This document shows positions 7,256 to 13,700 of a stretch of 17,275 nucleotides of DNA, one piece after another. Position numbers and translations under genes: made by a program. The notes under the pieces are model-generated. The model saw only the letters and a program-made list of their open reading frames with translations. It searched no databases and was not told the origin of the DNA. The stretch is from Candidatus Methylomirabilis sp. GTDB taxonomy: Bacteria > Patescibacteriota > Patescibacteriia > DYHP01. The stretch lies in the NCBI GenBank assembly GCA_020724105.1, contig DYHP01000019.1, forward strand, positions 1 through 17,275, given 5' to 3'. Numbering within the stretch: position 1 is the first letter of the stretch; each line of letters starts with the position of its first letter.

Positions 7256-7408
7256 GACCAAAAACCAAAGACTAAAAACAAATAGGCAAAAATATAAAAA
7301 CGAACGCTGTAATTTTCAATTTTTAATTCTTAATTTTTATTGAAATTTTTATTGACTTAATTTTTAAATGTTTAAAAATTTAAAATTTCAAATTAAAAAT
7401 TGAAGTGT

Positions 7409-8449
7409 ATGACCATAAATGAATTATTCAACTATACTTGTAAATCCAAGGCCTCTGACCTGCATTTGATTGCGGGGCTCAAGCCAATCGTCAGAATCCA
7501 CGGCGAACTGCAGGAAGTCGCCAAATCAAAACCGCTTTCAGGCAAAATGATTCAGGATATGATTTTTGAAATCCTTTCCCGCGAACAGGAAGAAAGATTT
7601 ATGAAAGAGAAAGAACTTGATTTTGCCAACCAAATCGCCTCTGGCGTAAGATTCAGAATCAACATCCATTTTGAAAAAGACAATATGTCTTTGGCCGCCC
7701 GCTTAATCCCTTTCAAAATTCCGACAATGGAAGAAATTGAAATGCCGAAAGTGGCTTTTGATATGGTGAGAATGCCCCACGGACTGATTCTTGTCACCGG
7801 ACCGACGGGCAGCGGGAAATCAACCACCATGGCAGCAATGATTGATTTAATCAACAAAGAAGAAACGGCCAACATCATCACCCTTGAAGACCCGGTTGAA
7901 TTCCTTTTTGAACCTCAGAAAAGCATTTTCCGCCAGCGCCAAGTTGGCACTGACACTCATTCTTTCGCCGAAGGATTAAAGCATATGTTAAGACAGGACC
8001 CCGACGTGGTCATGGTCGGCGAAATGAGAGATTTGGAAACTATTGCCACCACGCTGACTGTTGCCGAAACCGGGCACTTGGTTTTCGCCACTTTGCACAC
8101 CTGGTCGGCGGCGCAAACAATAGACAGAATCATCGACGTTTTTCCGCCGCACCAGCAAAACCAGATACGGCTTCAATTGGCCATGACCTTGCGCGGAATC
8201 ATTTCCCAGCAATTATTGCCCAAGGTCGGCGGCGGCAGAACGGCGACAAGAGAAATTTTACTCAATACTCCGGCCGTGGCAAACTTAATCAGAGAAGGCA
8301 AAGTCCAGCAGCTTAACACCGTAATGCAAACCAACGCCAGGCTCGGGATGGTTACGCTTGACCAGGATTTGAAGCGTTTGATTAAAGAAGGAAAAATCGC
8401 CAAAGAAACCGCTGAGGCGTACAATCTGTCGCTGAAACAGGCGGAGTGA
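7409..8449 (+). CDS. pilT: Type IV pilus retraction-type ATPase PilT
   Basis: PilT is a hexameric cytoplasmic ATPase that powers pilus retraction. The protein has 346 residues, the family norm. Walker A is GPTGSGKST from residue 131. The Asp-box/Walker B region is DPDVVMVGEMRD, with D199 and the catalytic-type E205 of the VGE motif. The His-box segment is TGHLVFATLHT. The PilT-type motif AVANLIREGKVQQLNTVMQT near the C-terminus separates it from the PilB extension ATPases. I chose the ATG at 7409 (MTINELFNYTCKSKASDLHL) over the upstream TTG at 7400. No other pilus gene is in the window. It is 153 bp after rnc, across a very A/T-rich gap, so it may have its own promoter. Confidence 0.93.
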   Translation: MTINELFNYTCKSKASDLHLIAGLKPIVRIHGELQEVAKSKPLSGKMIQDMIFEILSREQEERFMKEKELDFANQIASGVRFRINIHFEKDNMSLAARLIPFKIPTMEEIEMPKVAFDMVRMPHGLILVTGPTGSGKSTTMAAMIDLINKEETANIITLEDPVEFLFEPQKSIFRQRQVGTDTHSFAEGLKHMLRQDPDVVMVGEMRDLETIATTLTVAETGHLVFATLHTWSAAQTIDRIIDVFPPHQQNQIRLQLAMTLRGIISQQLLPKVGGGRTATREILLNTPAVANLIREGKVQQLNTVMQTNARLGMVTLDQDLKRLIKEGKIAKETAEAYNLSLKQAE

Positions 8450-8463
8450 TAAGCGCCAACCCG

Positions 8464-8499
8464 TTGGACTTATTGGTCCTATTGGACTTATTAGACTTA
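8464..8499 (+). repeat. 9-bp tandem repeat TTGGACTTA
   Basis: Four contiguous units read TTGGACTTA, TTGGTCCTA, TTGGACTTA and TTAGACTTA just after the pilT stop. This is a simple minisatellite with no known role. Confidence 0.8.
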
Positions 8500-8507
8500 T
8501 TAAACAA

Positions 8508-8533
8508 AAAAGGGCTTTTAGAAAAGCCCTTTT
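8508..8533. terminator. Intrinsic terminator after pilT (bidirectional)
   Basis: AAAAGGGCTTTT and AAAAGCCCTTTT form a perfect 12-bp stem with a 2-nt loop, ending in TTTT on both strands. It lies between the convergent genes pilT and the fusion gene ending at 8623. Confidence 0.85.
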
Positions 8534-8548
8534 AAAATCTTTCGCGTA

Positions 8549-8622
8549 CATCCGCGTTGTCATCCGCGTTCACCCTCCTAAATTTTGCGAGGCAAAACTT
8601 GGGAGGGTGAATCCGCTTCTAT
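8549..8622 (-). repeat. 3' repeat of the AGAAGCNGAT type, split by a 39-bp hairpin
   Basis: On the minus strand the stop codon at 8623-8625 is followed by ATAGAAGCGGAT, then a hairpin (8571-8609; outer arms CACCCTCC/GGAGGGTG, inner TTTTGC/GCAAAA, 3-nt loop), then AACGCGGATG twice (8561-8570 and 8549-8558). The motif matches the region just after gyrA, where it is not interrupted by a hairpin. Confidence 0.65.
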
Positions 8623-10209
8623 TTAAAACACTCTCCAGCGCCCATTGCTTAAACAAATCTCTTGGTCTATAAATCTTCTTTTGAAATCGCTGTAACCTCG
8701 CCAAGAAAACGGCTCCCATTTCTGGCGTATGTGCCCAAAGTTCAGATATTTAATATTGTGTCCAAGGGCGTATTTAAACCAATGGTCAATAAGACCCGTG
8801 GCGACTCGGAGCGTTCTGCCCTTGTCGCTTGAATAAGCGACAAAATGAGCCGAGATGTTCCCATAATTTATCACTGCCAACCCGCCCATTATTCCCTGAG
8901 CGAAGTCCCAACGAAGTTGGGATGGAGTCGAAAGGTCTGTAATGGAATTGATGTGAGGGCATGCGACCCAAAACTCCATTGAGGATTTATCTGCGTCTTT
9001 AATCATTGAGACAAAACCTTCTTTGAGGGAAGGTTTAAGCGTTGACGATTTTAATCCTTCGATAAACGCGTCTGCCGCCACAGAGCCGATTCCAACGCCC
9101 GACGCCTCAAATTTCTTCAAATTCCGCCTCGCCATTTTGCTCCATTTGCTCCGATATTCCGGCGCGACAATTGAAAATCCATTGCCTTTTTGGTGCAAAG
9201 GAATTAAGCTTTTTATCCACGGCCAACCCGCCATCTTTTTCTCCCACGGCGTCCAAAAAATTATTCCGTGCCGGCATCCGAAATTTCTAAGCCCCGCGAC
9301 ATCCGGCTCTTTGTCCGTGTGCATCGCGTTGACAACACAAAACCCCAAAGGCAGTCGCTGGATGCAAAGAAAGGAACGCGTTCCCCCCGTAACAACAAAA
9401 TTGCGCTTTTGTAACGTTTCTGTCCACACGCGGTCTTGAAAAATATTGTAATAGTCCTCGGGGATGTTTGATTTTCTTGGGGGGCAGTGAAGCCCCAAAG
9501 GGGATTCTACTACCCCCCCTGCAACAAGAAGCGTATTGCTTTTAAATTTTATCTGTTTTAGTTCAGAAAATGCGCCGTTCCATATTTTTGGAATATCGCC
9601 GTCTTCCCCGCTCAAATATGTGGCGAAATTAATCAAAACAATCCCCGGTTTTTTTAAAATTTTATGAATGTCGGAAATAAAATCTTTGTCTTTCAGAAGC
9701 AACGAGGGTTTGTTTCCGCAAAAAAGATCAACAATAATCAAGTCGTACTTTTTTTGGCAATTTTTAACAAATAAAGCCGCGTCAGAAATAAAAAAACGCA
9801 CCCCCTCTATCTCCCCCTGTTCCCCGACTTGTCGGGGAATAGATGAAGTAATGTGGGGGTTGCCGAAATTTTTATAAATCTTTTTCCCTATCTCTATCAT
9901 CATCGGGTCGTAATCAACCGCGTCGACTTGGCTGTGCGGCCAAAAATGTCTCACCGCCTCTATGGCGCACCCAGCGCCCGCTCCCAGCACCAAAACATTT
10001 TTCACCGACATTTCATGTCGGAGAATTCTCCGACATGAAATGTCGGTTTTATTTTTCAAAACGACACGCCACATTTTCTCCAAATAATTGCTGCTATACC
10101 ACTCGCCCTCGGGGACCGAAAGCGTCCAACTGCCGTTCCAATACCGCCTCAGGGTCAACTCGCCGTTTATTTCCGAATGAAATTTTGACTCCTTAAAAAA
10201 AATCGACAT
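8623..10209 (-). CDS. Fusion protein: SAM-binding spermidine-synthase-like domain plus GNAT-like domain
   Basis: The protein has 528 residues. The N-terminal half looks like a class I SAM-binding fold close to spermidine synthases: motif I NVLVLGAGAG at 71-80, acidic VDYDP at 98-102, YDLIIVDLF at 155-163. The C-terminal half (about 300-528) looks like an N-acyltransferase (GNAT/FemAB-like) domain, e.g. HNIKYLNFGHIRQKWEPF near 484-501; that part is less certain. I chose the ATG at 10209; an upstream in-frame start would lie inside tRNA-Arg. At least five palindromic repeats are inserted in frame (residues about 55-69, 117-137, 231-244, 392-399 and 424-437), an exceptional load. It lies 35 bp downstream of tRNA-Arg on the same strand and may be co-transcribed. 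The substrate is unknown. Confidence 0.65.
   Translation of the reverse strand: MSIFFKESKFHSEINGELTLRRYWNGSWTLSVPEGEWYSSNYLEKMWRVVLKNKTDISCRRILRHEMSVKNVLVLGAGAGCAIEAVRHFWPHSQVDAVDYDPMMIEIGKKIYKNFGNPHITSSIPRQVGEQGEIEGVRFFISDAALFVKNCQKKYDLIIVDLFCGNKPSLLLKDKDFISDIHKILKKPGIVLINFATYLSGEDGDIPKIWNGAFSELKQIKFKSNTLLVAGGVVESPLGLHCPPRKSNIPEDYYNIFQDRVWTETLQKRNFVVTGGTRSFLCIQRLPLGFCVVNAMHTDKEPDVAGLRNFGCRHGIIFWTPWEKKMAGWPWIKSLIPLHQKGNGFSIVAPEYRSKWSKMARRNLKKFEASGVGIGSVAADAFIEGLKSSTLKPSLKEGFVSMIKDADKSSMEFWVACPHINSITDLSTPSQLRWDFAQGIMGGLAVINYGNISAHFVAYSSDKGRTLRVATGLIDHWFKYALGHNIKYLNFGHIRQKWEPFSWRGYSDFKRRFIDQEICLSNGRWRVF
8894..8935 (-). repeat. In-frame palindromic element, TCCCAAC-GAA-GTTGGGA core
   Basis: TCCCAAC (8906-8912) and GTTGGGA (8916-8922) form a perfect stem with a GAA loop, flanked by CCCTGAGCGAAG and GGAGTCGAAAGG. 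It encodes about residues 424-437 (LSTPSQLRWDFAQG) of the fusion protein. Confidence 0.7.
9014..9036 (-). repeat. In-frame short inverted repeat AAACCTTC/GAAGGTTT
   Basis: A perfect 8-bp stem with a 7-nt loop encodes LKPSLKEGF around residues 391-399 of the fusion protein. It is shorter than the other elements and could be chance. Confidence 0.5.
9479..9519 (-). repeat. In-frame palindromic element, second copy of the 1064-1102 type
   Basis: GGGGGGCAGTGAAGCCCC and GGGGATTCTACTACCCCCCC form an imperfect inverted repeat closely resembling the one at 1064-1102. Here it sits in a minus-strand gene and so encodes a different peptide (GGVVESPLGLHCPP, residues about 231-244). Confidence 0.8.
9800..9860 (-). 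repeat. In-frame palindromic element encoding an SIPRQVGEQG-type peptide
   Basis: The outer arms are C/G-rich (CCCCC at 9801-9805, GGGGG at 9855-9859). The core TCCCCGAC-TT-GTCGGGGA is perfect. It encodes residues about 117-137 of the fusion protein. The peptide resembles the one encoded at 11226-11287 in the hydrogenase beta subunit, in the same reading frame. Confidence 0.8.
10004..10047 (-). repeat. Perfect 44-bp palindrome inside a coding region
   Basis: The left arm ACCGACATTTCATGTCGGAG plus AA is exactly complementary to the right arm, with no loop. Each arm contains GACATTTCATGTC, itself nearly palindromic. It encodes residues about 55-69 of the fusion protein, directly before the SAM-binding motif I. 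Confidence 0.9.
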
Positions 10210-10215
10210 ATCAAC

Positions 10216-10234
10216 TACAGGGTCGCGCCCTGTA
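10216..10234 (-). repeat. Hairpin TACAGGG-TCGCG-CCCTGTA
   Basis: A 7-bp perfect stem lies between tRNA-Arg and the fusion gene, a few bases before the ATG at 10209. It shares its GGGTCGC(A/G)CCC core with the hairpin at 4511-4535. Confidence 0.65.
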
Positions 10235-10244
10235 AAACATTCAA

Positions 10245-10316
10245 CGCCCCCGGCAGGAATCGAACCCGCATTCCCGGTTCCGAAGACCGGTGCTCTATCC
10301 ATTGAGCTACGAGGGC
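10245..10316 (-). tRNA. tRNA-Arg (anticodon UCG)
   Basis: A 72-nt cloverleaf reads on the minus strand: acceptor stem GCCCTCG/CGGGGGC, D arm GCTC...GAGC, anticodon stem CCGGT/ACCGG with loop CTTCGGA (anticodon TCG), a 4-nt variable loop, and T stem GCGGG/CCTGC with loop TTCGATT. The discriminator base is G. The 3' CCA is not encoded and would be added by the CCA-adding enzyme. Confidence 0.96.
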
Positions 10317-10334
10317 AAAATTAAACTTTAAATC

Positions 10335-10363
10335 ACTATATCCAATTTATCAACGAAAATCAA
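10335..10363 (-). promoter_or_regulatory. Sigma70-type promoter for tRNA-Arg
   Basis: On the minus strand TTGATT (10363-10358) and TATAGT (10340-10335) are 17 bp apart. Transcription would start about 10 bp before the tRNA 5' end at 10316. It diverges from the hydrogenase promoter. Confidence 0.6.
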
Positions 10364-10393
10364 GGATGGCACAAATTCTATGCTTTTTACCAT

Positions 10394-10422
10394 TTGCCAC
10401 CCCGCTTATTTTCTAGTAAAAT
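10394..10422 (+). promoter_or_regulatory. Sigma70-type promoter for the hydrogenase operon
   Basis: TTGCCA (10394-10399) and TAAAAT (10417-10422) are 17 bp apart, about 45 bp upstream of the first start codon. No other candidate of this quality is seen before the operon. No operator is obvious. Confidence 0.5.
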
Positions 10423-10468
10423 AATATTAGTAGAATTAGTATTCATTTGTATATTGGCATCGAGGCTT

Positions 10469-11542
10469 ATGAAACTCATTTTTGACTGGTTAAAAAAAAA
10501 TAATTTTGAAATCTGGGCTCATGCGGTCTCAGAGGGCGATTTGCGAATAGAGCCTGTGGATAATTTTAAGTCTGTTGATTTTTCCGCCGAAGTCCCGCTT
10601 GATAGCTGGAAACAGGCGTTTTTCCCGTCCAATCACTGTTTATTTGAATTTAATAAACCTCCGGCTAAGAAAAAAATCCCCCTCAATCCCCTTTTATTAA
10701 GAGGGGAAACGGGGGGATTTAAAGAAGGAACGAAAAGAATAGCCCTCTTCGGTATGCGTATCTTTGATCTCGAAGCCTTGCAATTATATGACGCCGTTTT
10801 TGCGCGCGACCCGTATTATCAATCCCGGAGAAAAAACATTTTAATTATCGGCTTTGCCTCAAAAAACGAAAAAAAAGATACGGAGATCCTTTTTGACAAA
10901 ACCTTTTCCGAGGAAAGATTATCTTCTTATAATTTCGACATTTTTTGGGGTGAGAAGAGCAAAAGATATTTTACTGGTTCTCCGAAAGGAAAAAAAATTC
11001 TAAAAGATTTAAAAATTGAATCGGCGTCATTCGGCGCGGGCACTGAAAGTGCGCGGCATAATTCGGCTTCTATGCTGTGGAGAGATTACTTAAATTGGAA
11101 AAAGATTATAGACACCGCCTTGGATAGTAAAATTTGGGATGAATTAGGCAAAACCTGCCTTGCCTGCGGCAAATGCTCTATCGCCTGTCCAACCTGCTTT
11201 TGTTTTGATATCGCGGACGAATTTCAACCCCCACTTACTCCCCCTATTCCGACCGAGGCGTCGGAACAGGGGGGGGTAGAGAGGGTTATTCGCACCAGAT
11301 GCTGGGGCAATTGCTTTTACCAAGAATTCCACCGCATGGCAATAAATAACATTTTCAATGACAACATTCGCGACCGCATCGCTTTTTGGTATATTCACAA
11401 ATTCGTCCGCGTCCCGGTTGAATATAAATTAAGAGGTTGCGTTGGATGCGAACGCTGCCACCGCGTCTGCCCGGTGGATATAGATATTAAAAAGAACCTG
11501 AAGAGACTTGAAAAATCGTTAAAAAATAAAAAGCGACCGTGA
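10469..11542 (+). CDS. hydB: Group 3b [NiFe] hydrogenase (sulfhydrogenase) beta subunit, Fe-S electron transfer
   Basis: This cytoplasmic ferredoxin-like subunit passes electrons between the small subunit and the flavin subunit. It is homologous to anaerobic sulfite reductase subunit A. The protein has 357 residues. The first 4Fe-4S motif is C230-x2-C233-x2-C236-x3-C240, followed by C243 and C245. The second is C324-x2-C327-x2-C330-x3-C334 in GCVGCERCHRVCP. I chose the ATG at 10469 (MKLIFDWLKKNNFEIWAHAV), preceded closely by GAGG, because the codons back to 10394 overlap the presumed promoter. Two palindromic elements are read in frame as extra peptides (residues about 67-88 and 252-271), the second between the cluster motifs. 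It is first in the operon, 12 bp before the gamma gene. Confidence 0.88.
   Translation: MKLIFDWLKKNNFEIWAHAVSEGDLRIEPVDNFKSVDFSAEVPLDSWKQAFFPSNHCLFEFNKPPAKKKIPLNPLLLRGETGGFKEGTKRIALFGMRIFDLEALQLYDAVFARDPYYQSRRKNILIIGFASKNEKKDTEILFDKTFSEERLSSYNFDIFWGEKSKRYFTGSPKGKKILKDLKIESASFGAGTESARHNSASMLWRDYLNWKKIIDTALDSKIWDELGKTCLACGKCSIACPTCFCFDIADEFQPPLTPPIPTEASEQGGVERVIRTRCWGNCFYQEFHRMAINNIFNDNIRDRIAFWYIHKFVRVPVEYKLRGCVGCERCHRVCPVDIDIKKNLKRLEKSLKNKKRP
10674..10720 (+). repeat. In-frame palindromic element AAATCCCCC/GGGGGATTT
   Basis: The outer arms AAATCCCCC and GGGGGATTT and inner TCCCCTTTT/AAGAGGGGA form an imperfect hairpin. It encodes IPLNPLLLRGETGGFKEG in the hydrogenase beta subunit, a peptide foreign to the family. 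Confidence 0.8.
11226..11287 (+). repeat. In-frame palindromic element encoding a PPLTPPIPTEASEQGG peptide
   Basis: The outer arms AACCCCC/GAGGGTT, middle CCCCCTATTCC/GGAACAGGGGG and core TCCGAC/GTCGGA form a long imperfect hairpin. It is inserted between the two 4Fe-4S motifs of the beta subunit. The peptide resembles that encoded at 9800-9860. Confidence 0.8.
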
Positions 11543-11554
11543 GACTCTTCATTT

Positions 11555-12400
11555 ATGAAAAACCCCTATCTCCCGCGAATCGCAACAATCTTCAACAAGA
11601 AAAAAGAAGATGACGACATCTATCTTTTCACTTTGAAATTCAGAGACGGAACACTGTTAAATTTCAATCCCGGCCAGTTTGTTTTGGCCGGCATTCCCGG
11701 TTTTGGCGAATCGGCTTTTGATGTCTGCTCATCTCCTTCTGACAAAAACACATTCCAAATCTGCGTGAGAAAAGTGGGAGTTAACACCGCAAAAATGGTT
11801 GATTTAAAAATCAATGATTCCATTTTTGTGCGCGGCCCTTTTGGCAACGGTTTTCCGATTGAAACTGTGCGGAAGAAAAATTTACTGCTTGTCGGCGGCG
11901 GCACTGGCTTTATTGTCATAAGAGGATTACTTCAATGTTTCCTTTCAAATGGAAAGACATCCGATGTCCTCAGGACATCGGATGTCGAACAAAAAAAGAA
12001 GATTCAAATCTTCTACGGCGCGCGCGATTGGAATTCGCTGCTTTTCCGTGACGAGTTTGATTCTTGGGGGAAAATCGCCTCCTTACATCTAATCTTGGAG
12101 GAGCCGCCTGAAATGCCCGCCTGTCCGCGGGGATTGATAACAAAGTTATTTGAAATCACAAAAATTATTGAGAAGCCAACAATTATTATGGCCGGTCCGC
12201 CGATGATGTACAAATTTTGCTTGCAAGAAATTCAAAAAAGATTAAACGTCCCCGATAATAAGATTTATTTATCGCTGGAAAGAAGAATGCACTGCGGCAT
12301 CGGCGTCTGCCAGCACTGCGCTATCGGAGAAAAGTACGTATGCACTGACGGACCAGTATTTACATACGAAGAACTAAAAAAGATAAAAGGAGCGCTTTAA
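11555..12400 (+). CDS. hydG: Group 3b hydrogenase (sulfhydrogenase) gamma subunit, FAD/NAD(P)-binding with [2Fe-2S]
   Basis: The symbol follows the sulfhydrogenase hydBGDA scheme; this is not the radical-SAM HydG at 13693. The subunit moves electrons between NAD(P)(H) and the Fe-S chain. The protein has 281 residues: a flavin-binding barrel with PGQF at 39-42, an NAD(P) domain with GGGTG at 114-118 and AGPPMM at 213-218, and a C-terminal [2Fe-2S] site with C247, C252, C255 and C263 in MHCGIGVCQHC...VC. This is the layout of sulfhydrogenase gamma, anaerobic sulfite reductase B and dihydroorotate dehydrogenase electron-transfer subunits; the neighbours favour the hydrogenase. Residues about 133-146 come from a palindromic insertion read as TSDVLRTSDV. 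It ends one base before the next start. Confidence 0.88.
   Translation: MKNPYLPRIATIFNKKKEDDDIYLFTLKFRDGTLLNFNPGQFVLAGIPGFGESAFDVCSSPSDKNTFQICVRKVGVNTAKMVDLKINDSIFVRGPFGNGFPIETVRKKNLLLVGGGTGFIVIRGLLQCFLSNGKTSDVLRTSDVEQKKKIQIFYGARDWNSLLFRDEFDSWGKIASLHLILEEPPEMPACPRGLITKLFEITKIIEKPTIIMAGPPMMYKFCLQEIQKRLNVPDNKIYLSLERRMHCGIGVCQHCAIGEKYVCTDGPVFTYEELKKIKGAL
11956..11986 (+). repeat. In-frame palindrome of palindromes, GACATCCGATGTC arms
   Basis: Two 15-bp arms (GACATCCGATGTCCT and its exact reverse complement) flank one C. Each arm contains GACAT-CCG-ATGTC, itself palindromic, so the peptide is a direct repeat, TSDV-LR-TSDV. The design resembles that of the 44-bp palindrome at 10004-10047. Confidence 0.85.
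12387..12392 (+). promoter_or_regulatory. Ribosome binding site of the HypC-HydE fusion gene
   Basis: AAGGAG lies 9 bp before the ATG at 12402. It fixes the start at MCLTLPGQI, so the Cys2 of the HypC domain is in place. It is one of the few clear Shine-Dalgarno sequences in the window. Confidence 0.8.
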
Positions 12401-12401
12401 T

Positions 12402-13700
12402 ATGTGTTTAACTTTACCCGGACAAATTATAAACTTGAAAAAAAACGCAGCATTTATTAAAAACAACGAAACTGTTCAAAAAATCAATATCTCATTATTG
12501 CCTAATTTACAAATCAACGATTGGATTTTGCGCATTAACAATTTAGCGATAAAACAAATCTCGCAAAAAGACGCTCAAGAAATCATAGAATTATTGGAAG
12601 GTCAAAAAAAAATTAACCTTTCGCAAATAAACGCAAGGTTTCGGAAGATTATTAAGGCGTCTAATGTCCGCTGTCTAACCAAAAAAGAGATTATCTATCT
12701 ATTAAATATTGAAGGACCGGAAAAAGAAGCGCTTTTTTCTGAGGCAAACATTGCCCGTAAAACTAACCTCAAGGATTTTATTTGCATTCATGGAATTATT
12801 GAGTTTTCTAACTTTTGCCAAAATGATTGCCTTTATTGTGGTTTAAGAAAACAGAATCGAAAATTGAAAAGATACAGAATGAGCGTTGACGAGACAGTAA
12901 AAACTGCGGTGAAAGCGGTGAAAGAAAAAGGTTACAAACTTTTAGTGCTCCAATCCGGCGAAGATTCTTTTTATACCGACGAAACACTTTGCGAGATTAT
13001 AAAAAAAATAAAAGAAAAATGTAAAGTATTTATTTTAATGAGTGTGGGCGAAAGAGGATATGAATGTTATAAAAAAATGAAACAAGCCGGCGCTTTGGGA
13101 GTTCTCTCCCGCTTTGAAACTTCTAATCCAAAATTATTTAAAAAATTACATCCGACCGGGAAAAACTTTAAAAACCGTTTCAAACATTTAAAATTTATGA
13201 AAGAATTGGGTTATTTTATAGCCACCGGTTCTCTGATTGGCCTTCCCGGACAGACAATTGAGGATTTAGCCGATGATATTTTAATGATGAAAAAATGGGC
13301 AAATATGATTTCTGTGGGCCCGTTTATTCCAACGGCTGAAACTCCTTTGGCCCTAGCTCCTAATAATGCAAAAATTAAAAATTGGAAAGTAGAGATGAAT
13401 TTAAAGATGATTGCTGTTTTGAGATTATTAATGAAGGAGGTGAGAATACCGGTCGTCACGGCTTTAGAAACATCGGCTGGCGAGGACGGTAGAAAAAAAG
13501 CTCTGCGGGCTGGGGCAAATTCGTTAATGTTTAACCTCACGCCAGCAAAATATCGACCATTTTATAAAATCTACGGCAACAAATTTTATCAAAAAGAAAA
13601 TATCTGGGAGAAATACGGGTTATTTAAATATGAAGAAAGTTATAAGATGTTGGAACAAAAAATGACGAAAGAATTGGAGAAAAAAAACATTTATGCCTAA
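12402..13700 (+). CDS. HypC-HydE fusion: [NiFe] cofactor chaperone domain joined to a HydE-like radical SAM enzyme
   Basis: The protein has 432 residues. Residues 1-66 are a HypC domain: MCLTLPGQI with the essential Cys2, then LLP near 32-34 and DWIL...AI near 40-50. HypC carries Fe(CN)2CO to the [NiFe] large subunit with HypD. The conserved HypC His (VLVHVGFA in E. coli) is Ile here. Residues about 70-432 are a HydE-type radical SAM barrel: C139-x3-C143-x2-C146 in FCQNDCLYCG, then LKRYRM, LQSGED near 184-189, GSLIGLPGQT and VGPFIP. The three Cys of the optional second HydE cluster are missing. HydE acts after HydG in [FeFe] cofactor assembly. The gene lies between the gamma and delta genes and overlaps the downstream radical-SAM gene by 8 bp. 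I see the domains directly; the joint role is inference. Confidence 0.88.
   Translation: MCLTLPGQIINLKKNAAFIKNNETVQKINISLLPNLQINDWILRINNLAIKQISQKDAQEIIELLEGQKKINLSQINARFRKIIKASNVRCLTKKEIIYLLNIEGPEKEALFSEANIARKTNLKDFICIHGIIEFSNFCQNDCLYCGLRKQNRKLKRYRMSVDETVKTAVKAVKEKGYKLLVLQSGEDSFYTDETLCEIIKKIKEKCKVFILMSVGERGYECYKKMKQAGALGVLSRFETSNPKLFKKLHPTGKNFKNRFKHLKFMKELGYFIATGSLIGLPGQTIEDLADDILMMKKWANMISVGPFIPTAETPLALAPNNAKIKNWKVEMNLKMIAVLRLLMKEVRIPVVTALETSAGEDGRKKALRAGANSLMFNLTPAKYRPFYKIYGNKFYQKENIWEKYGLFKYEESYKMLEQKMTKELEKKNIYA

Noticed and set aside
10210..10302. N-terminal extension of the fusion protein into the tRNA
   Set aside because: The open frame runs through tRNA-Arg, so the first usable ATG outside the tRNA, at 10209, is taken.
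10245..10316. tRNA-Arg as an integration site for the hydrogenase island
   Set aside because: No integrase gene and no repeated tRNA 3' end are visible in the window, so the adjacency alone is not evidence.
10469..12400. Anaerobic sulfite reductase subunits A and B (asrAB)
   Set aside because: The two proteins are homologous to AsrA/AsrB, but no siroheme AsrC follows, and a [NiFe] small and large subunit do. A sulfur-reducing side activity remains possible.
12600..13700. BioB or PylB instead of HydE
   Set aside because: LKRYRM, LQSGED, GSLIGLPGQT and VGPFIP match HydE, and it is paired with HydG. BioB residues for the 2Fe-2S sulfur donor are absent, and no pyl genes are nearby.
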